From positions 1,488,001 through 1,552,000 of the forward strand of contig NZ_CP108393.1 in assembly GCF_035961655.1 (NCBI RefSeq): a stretch of DNA of 64,000 nucleotides. The letters are read 5' to 3'. Source of the stretch: Streptomyces sp. NBC_01317 (GTDB taxonomy: Bacteria > Actinomycetota > Actinomycetes > Streptomycetales > Streptomycetaceae). Numbering within the stretch: position 1 is the stretch's first letter; each line of letters opens with the position of its first letter. Below the pieces are notes generated by a model. That model saw nothing but the letters and a program-made list of their open reading frames with translations, was not told where the DNA came from and did no database searches. A program made the position numbers and the translations under genes. Positions 32,496-41,179 of the stretch are shown here, piece by piece.

Positions 32496-32517
32496 GCCCC
32501 GCACGGTCTCACATCCC
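32491..32517. repeat. Left copy of the 27-bp direct repeat (attL candidate)
   Basis: The sequence beginning ctcacgccccgcacggtctc is identical over 27 bases to 54651-54677 and differs on both sides beyond. It overlaps the pcaDC start codon. Confidence 0.9.
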
Positions 32518-33058
32518 ACAGAATCTCACGAAGGGCGGCCGGGGCGCCGTGCAGCCCCTCCCACGTCCTGGCCGCCGGGCGGAGATCCTCTACGTCCGGC
32601 TTGATGGAGAAGCGTCTCGTCGTGGCGATGTTCGAGTGACGCCCAACGGGGGCGAGGATACGCACGAGCGAGGTAGAGATGCACCCTGCGGAGACCGGCC
32701 AACGCCATGAGCTCGTACGCCCGAGTCCTCAGTTGCTTGACGGTATGAACCACTCCGACCGGGGCGGGCAACGGGAGAAGCGAATCTTGACGGCTTCAAG
32801 AGTGGCCATGCTGAGAGGCGGTGCCGTGTGGTCGATCTGCCCTCCGGCAGACGACTCGATCACAAGCTCACCGATGACTACCCTGGCCCCGGAAGCCCTG
32901 TCGAGCAGCTCGGGCAGATCGACGGTACCGTCTTCGATCTCTTCCATGAAATTGGTGGAGATTGGTCCGACCGAGGAGAGGGCGCGGTATCGGTCGCTGG
33001 TGTATCCGAGAATTCCCGAAAGCAACAGGCCGTTTCCCCGATCGGGCCCGTCCCGCTC
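32518..33058. other. Island left border, little or no coding sequence
   Basis: About 540 bases between the left repeat and the IS30 remnant. Codon bias is weak and third-position GC is low for this genome. Only one small minus-strand frame (listed separately) is plausible. No integrase or complete gene is present. Confidence 0.5.
32729..32947 (-). CDS. Small hypothetical protein or gene remnant
   Basis: A 72-residue frame starting MEEIEDGTVDLPELLDRASG and continuing ARVVIGELVIESSAGGQIDH to WFIPSSN. The composition is that of a folded protein and the open frame continues upstream as SDRYRALSSVGPISTN, so this may be the C-terminal part of a truncated gene. No ribosome-binding site supports the ATG. 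Family not recognised. Confidence 0.35.
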   Translation of the reverse strand: MEEIEDGTVDLPELLDRASGARVVIGELVIESSAGGQIDHTAPPLSMATLEAVKIRFSRCPPRSEWFIPSSN

Positions 33059-33500
33059 CCTGCATGAGGCTGACCACATCCACATCACGGACCACCTGCG
33101 AGAGAAAGCACCGGTCCGGACCACCGCCGCCGAGCTGGGCCGCAGCCCGTCCACCACCAGCCGGGAGATACGCCGCAACGGCATGCCTCCACGGGGTGAT
33201 GCCACTCGCCGGGCCTACCGACCACATGCCGCGCAGAGCCGTGCTGACGCCCGTCGGCCCCGGCCCGAGCCCGGCAGGATCGGCCAGGACCTTGGGCTGC
33301 GGGACTTCATCCAGCGCCACCTCGAACGCCGTTGGCGTCCGGAGCGGATCTGCCAGTCCCTCTACGTCCAGGGCCGGGAGAACTCCGCCGCGAGCTGACC
33401 CGGGCCCTGCGCACCGGGCGAGCCGTGCGCCGGCCCCGGCGCCGTCAGCCGGGCTACCCAGCCCCGATGGTGATGATCAGCCAGCGCCCTTCGGAAGTTG
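33059..33500 (+). pseudogene. IS30-family transposase remnant (HTH and start of DDE domain)
   Basis: The frame reads HIHITDHLREKAPVRTTAAE and LGRSPSTTSREIRRN, the HTH_38 DNA-binding helix-turn-helix of IS30 transposases, then AYRPHAAQSRADARRPRP and RRWRPERICQSL. A frameshift near 33380 moves the reading to the +1 frame, where GELRRELTRALRTGR and MVMISQRPSEVE (normally the beginning of the catalytic domain) are found. Beyond 33500 the similarity is lost. The N-terminal part is missing, so the gene is dead. Confidence 0.75.
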
Positions 33501-33708
33501 AGACAACGGGTCGGCCACTCCCGCCCCCGGGGCACCGGCCACAGGGGCGGTCGTGGAGCGCGTCCTCGGGCGTACCGCGATGGTGTGATCGGGGCCGCGT
33601 GCGCGTGACAGAGCCATCGCGGTGTCGTTGGGCACCGTGCCGGGGGAGGCGTCTGCGCTCGTCATAATCGTCAGACATCGGCCCTGCCTTGAACTGAAGG
33701 AGCAGAAC

Positions 33709-34371
33709 ATGCCAGGAGTAGTAGTGGTCGGCGCGGGACCGGGGATCGGAAAGTCCGTAGCCGACCGGTTCGCGCGGGAGGGGCTCTCCGTCGTGGCGAT
33801 CGCGCGCAACAGGGAGACGCTCAAGGCAGTGGCAGACGAGATCGGACAGCGCGGCCGGAAGGTCTTGGCCCTCACCGCCGACAGCACCGACGAGAAGGCA
33901 CTGCACGCCGCGCTCGATACCGCCGCGGCGGAGGTGGGGCCACTCGACGTCGTGGTGTACAACGCAGCGCTGATCCGCCGGGATTCGCCCGGCGAGCGTG
34001 ACGCGCGCGGGCAGTTGGACGCCTGGGCGGTCAACGTCGTCGGCGCTCTCAGCGCCGCATCGCACGTGGCACCGGGCATGGCGGAGAGGGGCCACGGCAC
34101 GATCCTCATCACCGGTGGCATGCCGCAGCCCGATCCCCGCTACATCAGCCTGAGTCTGGGAAAGCTGGGGGTGCGCAATCTGGTCAGTCTGCTCCACGCG
34201 GAGTACGGCTCCTCGGGGGTCCATGTCGCCTCCGTGACCGTTCCGGGCGCGGTCGCTCCCGGTACCGCCTACGATCCGGATGACATCGCCGAGCACTACT
34301 GGCGGTTGCACACCCAGTCAAGGGGCGACTGGGAGCACGAGGTGGCACACGGGGGCATCCCCGTCGCCTAG
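33709..34371 (+). CDS. Short-chain dehydrogenase-like protein
   Basis: A 220-residue Rossmann-fold protein. The nucleotide loop is VVVVGAGPGIGKSVADRF and the adenine-pocket region reads TADSTDEKA; VVYNAALIRR corresponds to the NNAG motif. The catalytic Tyr-x3-Lys is altered: the nearest pattern is RYISLSLGK, with seven residues between Tyr and Lys, so the usual proton relay may be absent. GAAGGAG precedes the ATG at 33709, so the longer open frame from 33622 is not used. First intact gene of the island; likely an NAD(P)H-dependent reductase acting on an unknown substrate. Confidence 0.8.
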   Translation: MPGVVVVGAGPGIGKSVADRFAREGLSVVAIARNRETLKAVADEIGQRGRKVLALTADSTDEKALHAALDTAAAEVGPLDVVVYNAALIRRDSPGERDARGQLDAWAVNVVGALSAASHVAPGMAERGHGTILITGGMPQPDPRYISLSLGKLGVRNLVSLLHAEYGSSGVHVASVTVPGAVAPGTAYDPDDIAEHYWRLHTQSRGDWEHEVAHGGIPVA

Positions 34372-34968
34372 GCGGCCATGTCGTTTCCGCCCCCGGTCAA
34401 GGGTCCCCTTTCGGCCTCCGGGCGCTGTGGCGCCTCATTCTGTTTGGAAGGCCGCGGGCGGGACCGCGTACAGCTGGCCGGATGGGAAAGAGATGACAAT
34501 TCCGTGAACAGCAAAACAAGAAGCGTAATAACGGATTCCGTTCTCTGTGACCCCATGTAATCCATGGTTCAGCGAGTTGCCCGGCAGGTCGGCGCGTACC
34601 GGGAATCCCGGCGCGAAGCCCATTCTTCACTCTTGCGCCGCAAGGAAATTCGCCTCCGGCGGGGACGGCCGCACCAAGGCGTCAGCGGCGCCACCGCGGC
34701 TGGTCCGGCCCCCGGGCGCCGCATCACGGAACGTGACCACCCTCTCTCTGCGAATGACTCGAACCTGACCACTTTCAGACCATGACTTGAACCTGTCAGG
34801 TTGTCCTGGGGTGTTCATCGCGCGATGGGTACGCTGCGAGTTCGAACTGGCTTACGCATTCAGGGGGAATTTTTCCATGTGCCGCAGACCAGGCAGCAAC
34901 GCCGGATACGCGCGGAGAACGGTGCCCGCCGCCGTGTGGCCGGGCGCACGGATCACGGGACACCCCTC
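34372..34968. other. Regulatory-size gap before the AraC gene, no gene recognised
   Basis: About 600 bases, with an AT-richer patch at 34490-34560 and no frame of convincing codon bias. The short frames that exist are mutually overlapping on both strands. The direct repeats near 34754-34795 lie at its right end. Confidence 0.45.
34754..34795. promoter_or_regulatory. Direct repeat of atgact(c/t)gaacctg upstream of the AraC gene
   Basis: Two 14-base copies, 34754-34767 and 34782-34795, match at 13 positions and are 28 bases apart. Tandem direct sites at this kind of spacing are typical of AraC-family dimers, so autoregulation is plausible. They lie about 175 bases ahead of the chosen start codon. 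Confidence 0.5.
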
Positions 34969-35958
34969 ATGAACGGTTTAGAAACCGCCGGGCTTCGGCC
35001 CGTGAAGGTTCTCAGGACGGAGCGGTCCGGCGTCGACCGCCGTTCCGGCTGGGGCGACCTGGTCGCCACGGTCTGTGGGCCGCTCCAGGTCCGTGGGGCC
35101 GGGAGGGACGGTTTCGAGGGGGCCATCGTCACCGGCGCGTTCGGCGCCGTCCAGCTCGCGGCGGTCCGCTCAGGGCCGCACGCCGTCGAGAAGACCGAAC
35201 TGCACGCTGCCCGGGCACACTCCAGCCCTCTCTACCTCACCTGCATCCTGGACGGCGAAGTCCAGGTCAGCCAGGGGGGAACCACCGCCCTGGTCCGGGC
35301 CGGCAGCCTGTTCTCGTACGACAGCTCCTCCCCGTTCACTCTGCGGATGCGCCAACCCATCCACATGGTGGCCGTCAAGTTCGACCACCGCCTGGTCGAT
35401 CTCAGGCCCGGCCAGGCGCATCCCCTCTGGGCCGCCACCTGGTCCGGCCGTGAAGGGGTCGGCGTGCTCCTCGCCGACCTGCTGCGGAGCGTGGCGTGCC
35501 ACATGACCGAACTGGACACCTCGGTCGCCGATCACCTGGGGAGCAGCGTGGCCAGCCTGGTCAGCGCGGTGTGCGCGGAGAAACTGGGGCACTCGGGCAG
35601 CGATGCCGCCGCCGCGCGGCAGGCCCTGCTGCATCGGATCAGGACCTATGCGCGCGGGCGCCTCGGTGACCCGGACCTGACTCCTCCCGAGCTGGCCAGG
35701 GCTCACAACATCTCCCTCCGCTATCTCCAGATCCTTTTCCGGGACGAGGGAACCAGCCCCGCTCTCTGGATACGCAACGAGCGCCTCGAACGATGCCGTG
35801 ACGATCTTCGGAACCCGCGGACGACCCACCTGACCGTGGCCAATATCGCGGGGCGGTGGGGTTTGCACGGCGCTTCGCACTTCAGCAGGATCTTCCGTGA
35901 TCGCTACGGGGCCACCCCCCGGGAGTGGCGGAAGAAGACGTTGCTTCTCCCTCCGTGA
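34969..35958 (+). CDS. AraC-family regulator with TTA codon, likely cluster-situated
   Basis: A 329-residue activator-type protein. The N-terminal half (to about 210) matches the cupin-like AraC_binding_2 domain: HSSPLYLTCILDGEVQVSQG, AGSLFSYDSSSPFTLRM and MVAVKFDHRL. The C-terminal 110 residues are an AraC DNA-binding domain with two helix-turn-helix units: LARAHNISLRYLQILFRDEG and IAGRWGLHGASHFSRIFRD, ending YGATPREWRK. ATG at 34969 is preferred over a frame open to 34801; the fourth codon is TTA, which in Streptomyces needs the bldA tRNA. Probable pathway regulator of the island. Confidence 0.88.
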   Translation: MNGLETAGLRPVKVLRTERSGVDRRSGWGDLVATVCGPLQVRGAGRDGFEGAIVTGAFGAVQLAAVRSGPHAVEKTELHAARAHSSPLYLTCILDGEVQVSQGGTTALVRAGSLFSYDSSSPFTLRMRQPIHMVAVKFDHRLVDLRPGQAHPLWAATWSGREGVGVLLADLLRSVACHMTELDTSVADHLGSSVASLVSAVCAEKLGHSGSDAAAARQALLHRIRTYARGRLGDPDLTPPELARAHNISLRYLQILFRDEGTSPALWIRNERLERCRDDLRNPRTTHLTVANIAGRWGLHGASHFSRIFRDRYGATPREWRKKTLLLPP

Positions 35959-36006
35959 GCCGTCGGCCGTAGTCGTCCCGCATTCCGCGTGCGCGAACCC
36001 GCCACA

Positions 36007-36024
36007 CCGCATGCGCGTTCGCGC
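36007..36024. promoter_or_regulatory. CCGCATGCG motif and GCGCGAAC/GTTCGCGC inverted repeat
   Basis: CCGCATGCG at 36007-36015 is followed by GTTCGCGC at 36017-36024, whose complement GCGCGAAC lies at 35991-35998. The site is in the gap between the AraC gene and the FAD protein gene. Related CCGCATnCG words occur at 45930 and 51455 in other island promoter gaps. Confidence 0.4.
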
Positions 36025-36174
36025 GAAAAGGAACACCGGCCGGGCTCGATACTGAAATCTGAGCGCACAATGCCGGGGGATGCCGTGCCTTTGTTCTGCG
36101 CGGTCCCGGCAGTTGTCGGTACAAGTTTCCGTCATCGTCCGTACCATCACCCCTTGCGAACGAGGTCTCTTCGC

Positions 36175-37695
36175 ATGCTCAGTCCCACAAGGATAGGAAT
36201 AGTAGGCGGCGGCGCTTCCGCGGTATGTCTGCTCGACGCACTGAGCCAGCGTGACGAAGTCCCCGAGGCCGTCACGGTCTTCGACCCCTCCCCCCACCCC
36301 TGGCGCGGGCGCGCCTATCAGCCGGACTCCGCGGTCCTGTGGGTGAACGCCCCGCCCGAGGACATGACCGTACGGGCCCACGATCCGGGGCACTTCGCCC
36401 GCTGGTTGCAGGCGCGCCGCTCGGCTCTGGGGGCGCGCGCCGACTACACGGACCCCAGGTCGGGCATCTCCTTCGCGCCACGCGCCGTCTACGGGGACTA
36501 TCTGGAACAGTCCGCCCGAGGCGCGCTCAACCGCCTCGCCGTCCGGGGCAGCGCCATCGTCTTCGTCCGGAAGGCGGTTACGGACCTGGCCCGTGACAAG
36601 GGGGCTTTCGTCGCGCGCACCGCAGACGGCGCGCCGTACCCCCTGGACCATGTGGTGCTCTGTGTCGGAAACGGCGCTCCCGCGGACCCCCACGGACTGT
36701 CGGGGACTCCCGGGTTCGTTCCCGAGCCGTATCCCGTGGCGAGCCGGTTGTCCGGCATCGACGCCGGGGCCCGGGTGGTCGTGGTGGGCAGCGGGCTGAC
36801 CGCCGTCGACGCCGTGCTGGCGCTGACGGCGGCGGGCCATGAGGGGAGCATCGTCCTCGCCTCGCGGCGCGGGGTGCTGCCCAGCGTCCGCCAGCGGTTC
36901 CTGAACCACGAGTTGCGGCACTTCACCATGGCGCGCTTCCGTACCATGCTGGCGCGGGGCGAGACTCTCACCGTGGCCGGCGCCACCGCTCTCATGGGGG
37001 ACGAACTCACCGCGGCGGGTTCCGGGCTCGAACGCATCGCCCACGAGATCACCTCGGCGCACAGCGAAGACGCTGTCGAACGGCTGCGCCGGGGAATCGA
37101 CGCGGTGGACGACACGGACCCGGGGATGCGCATCCTTCAGCGCGCCGTTCCCGAATCCGGGCCCGACGTATGGCAGTTGCTTCCCGAACAGGACCGGACG
37201 CTGTTGCTGCGCCACCACTACAGGACCATCATGACCCTGTGCTGCCCGATGCCGGCGGCCAGCGCCGCGACCCTGTTGCGGCTGGCCGACAGCGGTCAGC
37301 TGGCGTTCACCCGGGGCGTCGGGCGGATCACCAAGGGCTCCGGCGGCTTCGAGGTCCACACCGCTGACGGTTTCCACCGGGCCGACGTTGTGATCAACGC
37401 GGTCAGTCCGCCCGGGCACCGTGTCCCTCCCGCCGCCGAAGCGCTGATCACCTCGCTCACCGAACGAGGCTTGGCCACCCGGCATCCGCGCGGTGGAGTG
37501 AGCGTCACTCGGGCCACCAGCGGGCTGAGCGTCGAGGGAGTGACCGACAAACAGCTCTACGCCCTTGGCGACCTGACCTCCGGATCGCTCTTCTTCACCT
37601 TCGGCATCCCCTCGCTGGTGGACCGGGCCGTCGACATCGCCGACGCCATCCACCGGGACGCCACCCGGCACGCGGTCGCCATGCAGACCGTCTGA
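36175..37695 (+). CDS. FAD/NAD(P)-binding protein (NAD_binding_9 type)
   Basis: A 506-residue flavoprotein. The FAD loop is RIGIVGGGASAVCLLDAL at the N-terminus, followed by VLWVNAPPEDMTVRAHDPG, HFARWLQARRSALG and SFAPRAVYGDYLE; a second dinucleotide loop is VVVVGSGLTAVDAVLALTAA (near 195). This fits the family of FAD-NAD(P)-binding proteins often found beside siderophore or secondary-metabolite genes and resembling N-hydroxylating monooxygenases in fold. The ATG at 36175 is chosen because the upstream part of the frame lies over the promoter gap. Reaction unknown. Confidence 0.82.
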   Translation: MLSPTRIGIVGGGASAVCLLDALSQRDEVPEAVTVFDPSPHPWRGRAYQPDSAVLWVNAPPEDMTVRAHDPGHFARWLQARRSALGARADYTDPRSGISFAPRAVYGDYLEQSARGALNRLAVRGSAIVFVRKAVTDLARDKGAFVARTADGAPYPLDHVVLCVGNGAPADPHGLSGTPGFVPEPYPVASRLSGIDAGARVVVVGSGLTAVDAVLALTAAGHEGSIVLASRRGVLPSVRQRFLNHELRHFTMARFRTMLARGETLTVAGATALMGDELTAAGSGLERIAHEITSAHSEDAVERLRRGIDAVDDTDPGMRILQRAVPESGPDVWQLLPEQDRTLLLRHHYRTIMTLCCPMPAASAATLLRLADSGQLAFTRGVGRITKGSGGFEVHTADGFHRADVVINAVSPPGHRVPPAAEALITSLTERGLATRHPRGGVSVTRATSGLSVEGVTDKQLYALGDLTSGSLFFTFGIPSLVDRAVDIADAIHRDATRHAVAMQTV

Positions 37696-37747
37696 CCCAC
37701 CCCTCAGGCGAACCACGAACCACGAATGACGAATAGGAGCACCCGGA

Positions 37748-38560
37748 ATGACCGACACAGCGGTCCACGAGCGGGCCGGTTATCTCGCGGACACCCACAC
37801 CGGGCTTCCCCTGCCCACGCCACCCGTGTTCGAATCCGTGGACGATGAGCGCAGGCACCACAAGCAGCGCCTTGCGGCGGCCCTGCGCCTGTTCGGCAAG
37901 TACGGCTACGGCGAGGGGATTTCGGGACACATCTCGGTACGAGACCCCGAGAACGAGGACCAGTTCTGGGTGAACCCGTTCGGTGTCTCCTTCAGCAAGG
38001 TGAAGGTGCGCGACCTCCTCCTGGTCGATGCCGAGGGCCGCGTGGTCAGCGGACACCACCGGGTCAACCCGAGCGCCTTCGTCATCCACTCCGCCATCCA
38101 CCGCGCCAACCCCGGTGCCACCGCCGCGGCCCACGGTCACACCCCCTACTCGCGGGCCCTGGGTGCCCTCGGCAGGCTCCTGGAGCCGCTCGACCAGGAA
38201 TCCGCCATCTTCTATCGGAACCAGGTCCTCTACGACGCCTACGAAGGGCCGTCCATCAACGTCGAACAGGGCCAGGACATCGCTGCCGAACTCGGCGACA
38301 ACCGCGCCATACTGCTGCGCCACCACGGCCTGATCACCGTCGGCGGCTCGGTCGACGAGGCGGTGCACTGGTTCTTCACCTATGAGAGCGCCGCCCACGT
38401 GCAACTGCTGGCGGCGGCTGCCGGTGAGGTCAAACCGATGAGCGACGCCCAGGCCGTTGCCGCACGCGACGGATTCGGCGACCGGCAGCTCGGCTGGTTC
38501 AGTTTCCAGCTGCTGTGGGACGAGATCACCAGCGAGCAGCCCGATCTGCTGGAGGAGTAG
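37748..38560 (+). CDS. Class II aldolase/adducin family protein
   Basis: A 270-residue metal-dependent aldolase/decarboxylase-like protein. Motifs: KYGYGEGISGHISVRDPE, FWVNPFGVSFSKVKVRDLLL, VIHSAIHRANPGATAAAHGH (two metal-binding His), the Glu in PLDQESAIFY and NRAILLRHHGLITVGGSVDEA (third His). It resembles class II aldolase proteins that act in specialised pathways, and possible reactions are retro-aldol cleavage or decarboxylation of a hydroxy acid. It starts 52 bases after the FAD protein gene and is probably in one operon with it. Confidence 0.85.
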   Translation: MTDTAVHERAGYLADTHTGLPLPTPPVFESVDDERRHHKQRLAAALRLFGKYGYGEGISGHISVRDPENEDQFWVNPFGVSFSKVKVRDLLLVDAEGRVVSGHHRVNPSAFVIHSAIHRANPGATAAAHGHTPYSRALGALGRLLEPLDQESAIFYRNQVLYDAYEGPSINVEQGQDIAAELGDNRAILLRHHGLITVGGSVDEAVHWFFTYESAAHVQLLAAAAGEVKPMSDAQAVAARDGFGDRQLGWFSFQLLWDEITSEQPDLLEE

Positions 38561-38616
38561 CGTCCGTCCGGGCACTGGACGCCGGGCACACGTCCTCCGT
38601 ACAGAGGCGCGGTCCC

Positions 38617-38676
38617 GCCCGCCGCCCGCGGTCCGCGGTCCGTCCCCGCACAGGGGACGGACCGCGGGCGGCGGGC
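38617..38676. terminator. Long hairpin between convergent genes, with 7-base duplication in one arm
   Basis: A 24-bp perfect GC stem is formed after allowing a 7-base bulge (cggtccg) that duplicates the adjoining arm sequence. It lies 57 bases after the aldolase gene and 49 bases from the exporter stop. Confidence 0.85.
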
Positions 38677-38724
38677 GCTGTGTACCGGTACGGGGCGCCG
38701 GCCGCTGGGCGGGGACGGCAGGGG

Positions 38725-40227
38725 CTACTCGCCGGCGTCCGCCGTGGCGGCGCCGGCCGGAGCGGTCCTGGTGGCCCGCTTCCCGCGCAGCCGGTCGGTG
38801 CCCGCCGCGGCGACCACCGCGAGGACCGAGACGGCCGCGATGAGGATGATCACCCACGTTCCCCGGTGGTAACCGGACAGGGCCAGCGCGGGGCTCGGTT
38901 CGCCGCCCTCGCCGCCCATCCGTACCGTCACCACGGCCAGTACCACCGCGGCGCCCACCTGGTAGCCGGTTTGGAGGATGCCCGCGGCGAGGCCCTGCTC
39001 CGATTCGTCCACGCCCTTGGTCGCCAGCACATTGGCCGCGGTGAAGGCGAAGGGGAAGCCGATGCCGATCAGCACCATGCTCGGCAGGACGACCGTCCAG
39101 TACGAGGAGCCCTCACCGATCCGCAGGAAGAGCAGGAAGGCGACGGTGTAGGCGAGCATGCCTCCGAAGATCATCCAGCGCACCCCGATGGGGCCGATCA
39201 GCTTTCCGGCGCGCGGCGCGAAAGTCAGGATCAGCAGCCCGATCGGCAGGAAGCCCAGGGCCATTTCCAGCGGCGACCAGCCCCGGTAGGACTGGAGGTA
39301 GAGGCTGCCGACGAACTGGTAGCTCATGTAGGTGCCGAGGATCGCCGCGGCGATCAGGCTGGCGCCCACCAGAGACTTGTTGCGCAGCAGTCCCAGCCGC
39401 AGCAGCGGTTGGGGGGCGCGCGACTCGATGAACGCGAAAGCGGCCAGGAGCACGGCCACGAGGGCGAAGAGAACCAGAGTGGAGCCGGAGGCCCATCCTT
39501 CGGAGGGCGCCTGGACGATGGCATACACGAGCAGGAGCATGCCCGCGGTGACGGTGACCGCGCCGGCCGCGTCGTAGTGGCGCTTGGTGCCGTCGTGTGC
39601 CTGGTCCTTGGGGACCAGGACGAGGGCGCCGACCAGAGCGGCGAGCGCCACCGGCACGGAGAGCACGAAGGTCCATCGCCAGCTCGCTTCGGTGAGCCCG
39701 CCGCCGACCACCACGCCGATGGAGTACCCCACCGCACCGCAGGCCGTGTAGATGCCGAGAGCCCGGTTGCGCTGTGGGCCTTCCGGGAAGTTGCCGATCA
39801 CGATCGCCAGGGCGGAGGGCGCGGTGAGCGCGGCTCCGATGCCCATCACCAGCCGGCCGACGATCACCAGCAGCCCGCTGGTCGCGAGGCCGCCGACGAG
39901 GGAGCCGACCGCGAGTACCGCGAGCCCGGCGATGAACACCCGCCGCCGGCCCAGCAGGTCGGACATCCGCCCGCCCAGCAGCAGGAAGCCGCCGAAGCCG
40001 AGTACGTAGGCGCTCACCACCCACTGAGCGGCCGACGTGCTCATGTCAAACTCGTCCTTGATCTGCGGGGTGGCGATTCCGACCATGATGTTGTCGAGTG
40101 CGTCCAGTGAGAACGCGCCGCACACGACCACGAGCATGAGCCATTCCCGCAACCCCCAGTGCACCTTCCGCTCCTGCCCCCCGGGAGGTAAGGGCCCGGT
40201 CGCCGGGGCGTCGTTCGTCACAGCCAT
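38725..40227 (-). CDS. MFS exporter, DHA2 type (14 helices)
   Basis: A 500-residue drug:H+ antiporter-like membrane protein related to ActII-ORF2 and QacA/EmrB. Visible are LDALDNIMVGIATPQIKDEF, AAQWVVSAYVLGFGGFLLLG, the motif A loop GRMSDLLGRRRVFIAGLAVL and GIGAALTAPSALAIVIGNFP, with further helices through VVLAVVTVRMGGEGGEP. It is divergent from the tetR gene at 40432. In the island it probably exports the cluster's product or a toxic intermediate. Confidence 0.9.
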   Translation of the reverse strand: MAVTNDAPATGPLPPGGQERKVHWGLREWLMLVVVCGAFSLDALDNIMVGIATPQIKDEFDMSTSAAQWVVSAYVLGFGGFLLLGGRMSDLLGRRRVFIAGLAVLAVGSLVGGLATSGLLVIVGRLVMGIGAALTAPSALAIVIGNFPEGPQRNRALGIYTACGAVGYSIGVVVGGGLTEASWRWTFVLSVPVALAALVGALVLVPKDQAHDGTKRHYDAAGAVTVTAGMLLLVYAIVQAPSEGWASGSTLVLFALVAVLLAAFAFIESRAPQPLLRLGLLRNKSLVGASLIAAAILGTYMSYQFVGSLYLQSYRGWSPLEMALGFLPIGLLILTFAPRAGKLIGPIGVRWMIFGGMLAYTVAFLLFLRIGEGSSYWTVVLPSMVLIGIGFPFAFTAANVLATKGVDESEQGLAAGILQTGYQVGAAVVLAVVTVRMGGEGGEPSPALALSGYHRGTWVIILIAAVSVLAVVAAAGTDRLRGKRATRTAPAGAATADAGE

Positions 40228-40375
40228 GAATGATTCTCCTTCTGGTGAAATGCTGCTTCGCTGTCGGGGTCGGAGCGCCTCGGCGGGAGGGGGGACCGGG
40301 TGAAGCCGCAGGACCCTGGAGGGGGTCGCCGGCCGGATGGCGAATGCGGCTGGGGCAGCGCGATTCCCCGACTTC

Positions 40376-40411
40376 TATACTAACCTCTACGTAAAGCTAA
40401 CGAACGGCTGA
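40376..40411. promoter_or_regulatory. AT-rich divergent promoter region, tetR / exporter
   Basis: An AT-rich block contains tatact at 40376, a good -10 for the rightward tetR transcript, and its complement gives tagtat for the leftward exporter transcript. CTAAC and GCTAACG words around TACGTA could form the TetR binding site, but no perfect palindrome is present. Confidence 0.4.
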
Positions 40412-40431
40412 CCCGTCGTCAAGGAGGCCCT

Positions 40432-41055
40432 GTGGCAAGGCTCGGACGCCCTCGTACATTCGATCGGGACGAAGCTCTGCATACGGCCATGATGGTCTTC
40501 TGGGAGCGCGGTTTCGAAACCACCTCGACCACCGACCTCAGCGCGGCCATGGGAATCAGCCCACCCAGTCTCTACGCCGCCTTCAAGAACAAGGAGACCC
40601 TGTTCCAAGAGGCGATCGGGCTCTACGAGACCACGGAGGCCGAAGCCTCACGGCGGGCGCTGGAGGAGGCGCCCACCGCCCGCGAGGCGGTATCGGCGCT
40701 GCTGCACAAAAGCGTCGACCAGTTCACCGCCGACAACAAGCCGCGCGGCTGCATGATCGTGCTCGCCGCCACCAACTGCGCCTCCGACCACGAGTCCATC
40801 CGTGACTTCGCGCTGCGCTGCCGGGCCCGTACGAAGACCACCATCAAGAGCAGGCTCGACGCCGCCGTGGGCGGGGGCGAGCTGGCCGGGGACACGGACA
40901 CGGACAAGATCGCCGCGTTCTACACCACGTTCCTCAACGGTGTCTCGCTCCAGGCGCGTGACGGGACGGACGCCGCGCAGCTGCACTCCTTGGTGGACAT
41001 GGCGATGGCCGCTTGGAGCGCGTCGGCAGGCCCCCGGCCCGTTACCGCCGCCTGA
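40432..41055 (+). CDS. TetR-family repressor
   Basis: A 207-residue regulator. The N-terminal HTH reads RLGRPRTFDRDEALHTAMM, FWERGFETTSTTDLSAAMG and ISPPSLYAAFKNKETLFQEA; the ligand-binding half contains CMIVLAATNCASDHESIRDF. The pattern is that of the YezE/AcrR-like subgroup with a C-terminal TetR_C_16-type domain. GTG at 40432 has AAGGAGG just ahead. Divergent from the DHA2 exporter, which it is expected to repress until a pathway compound binds. Confidence 0.88.
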   Translation: MARLGRPRTFDRDEALHTAMMVFWERGFETTSTTDLSAAMGISPPSLYAAFKNKETLFQEAIGLYETTEAEASRRALEEAPTAREAVSALLHKSVDQFTADNKPRGCMIVLAATNCASDHESIRDFALRCRARTKTTIKSRLDAAVGGGELAGDTDTDKIAAFYTTFLNGVSLQARDGTDAAQLHSLVDMAMAAWSASAGPRPVTAA

Positions 41056-41065
41056 CGCGGAATTC

Positions 41066-41102
41066 GGTCCTGGCGCCGCCCGACACGGCCGGCGCCAGGA
41101 CC
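41066..41102. terminator. Hairpin terminator after tetR
   Basis: A perfect 13-bp stem (ggtcctggcgccg and complement) with an 11-base loop begins 10 bases beyond the tetR stop. Confidence 0.75.
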
Positions 41103-41179
41103 GGATCGACCCACGGCTTCACGTGCGGGCCCTCCGGGGACGCGCACGGCCACGCTCACGCCCGAGTCACGGAGGCACG

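Noticed and set aside
32518..32771. Minus-strand frame that could be a pca gene coupled to pcaDC (stop overlapping GTGA)
   Set aside because: The overlap with the pcaDC start is suggestive, but codon bias is poor, no motif is recognised, and it would lie inside the island rather than the ancestral chromosome.
35170..37758. 862-codon minus-strand frame
   Set aside because: Antisense to the AraC and FAD protein genes; low-complexity composition.
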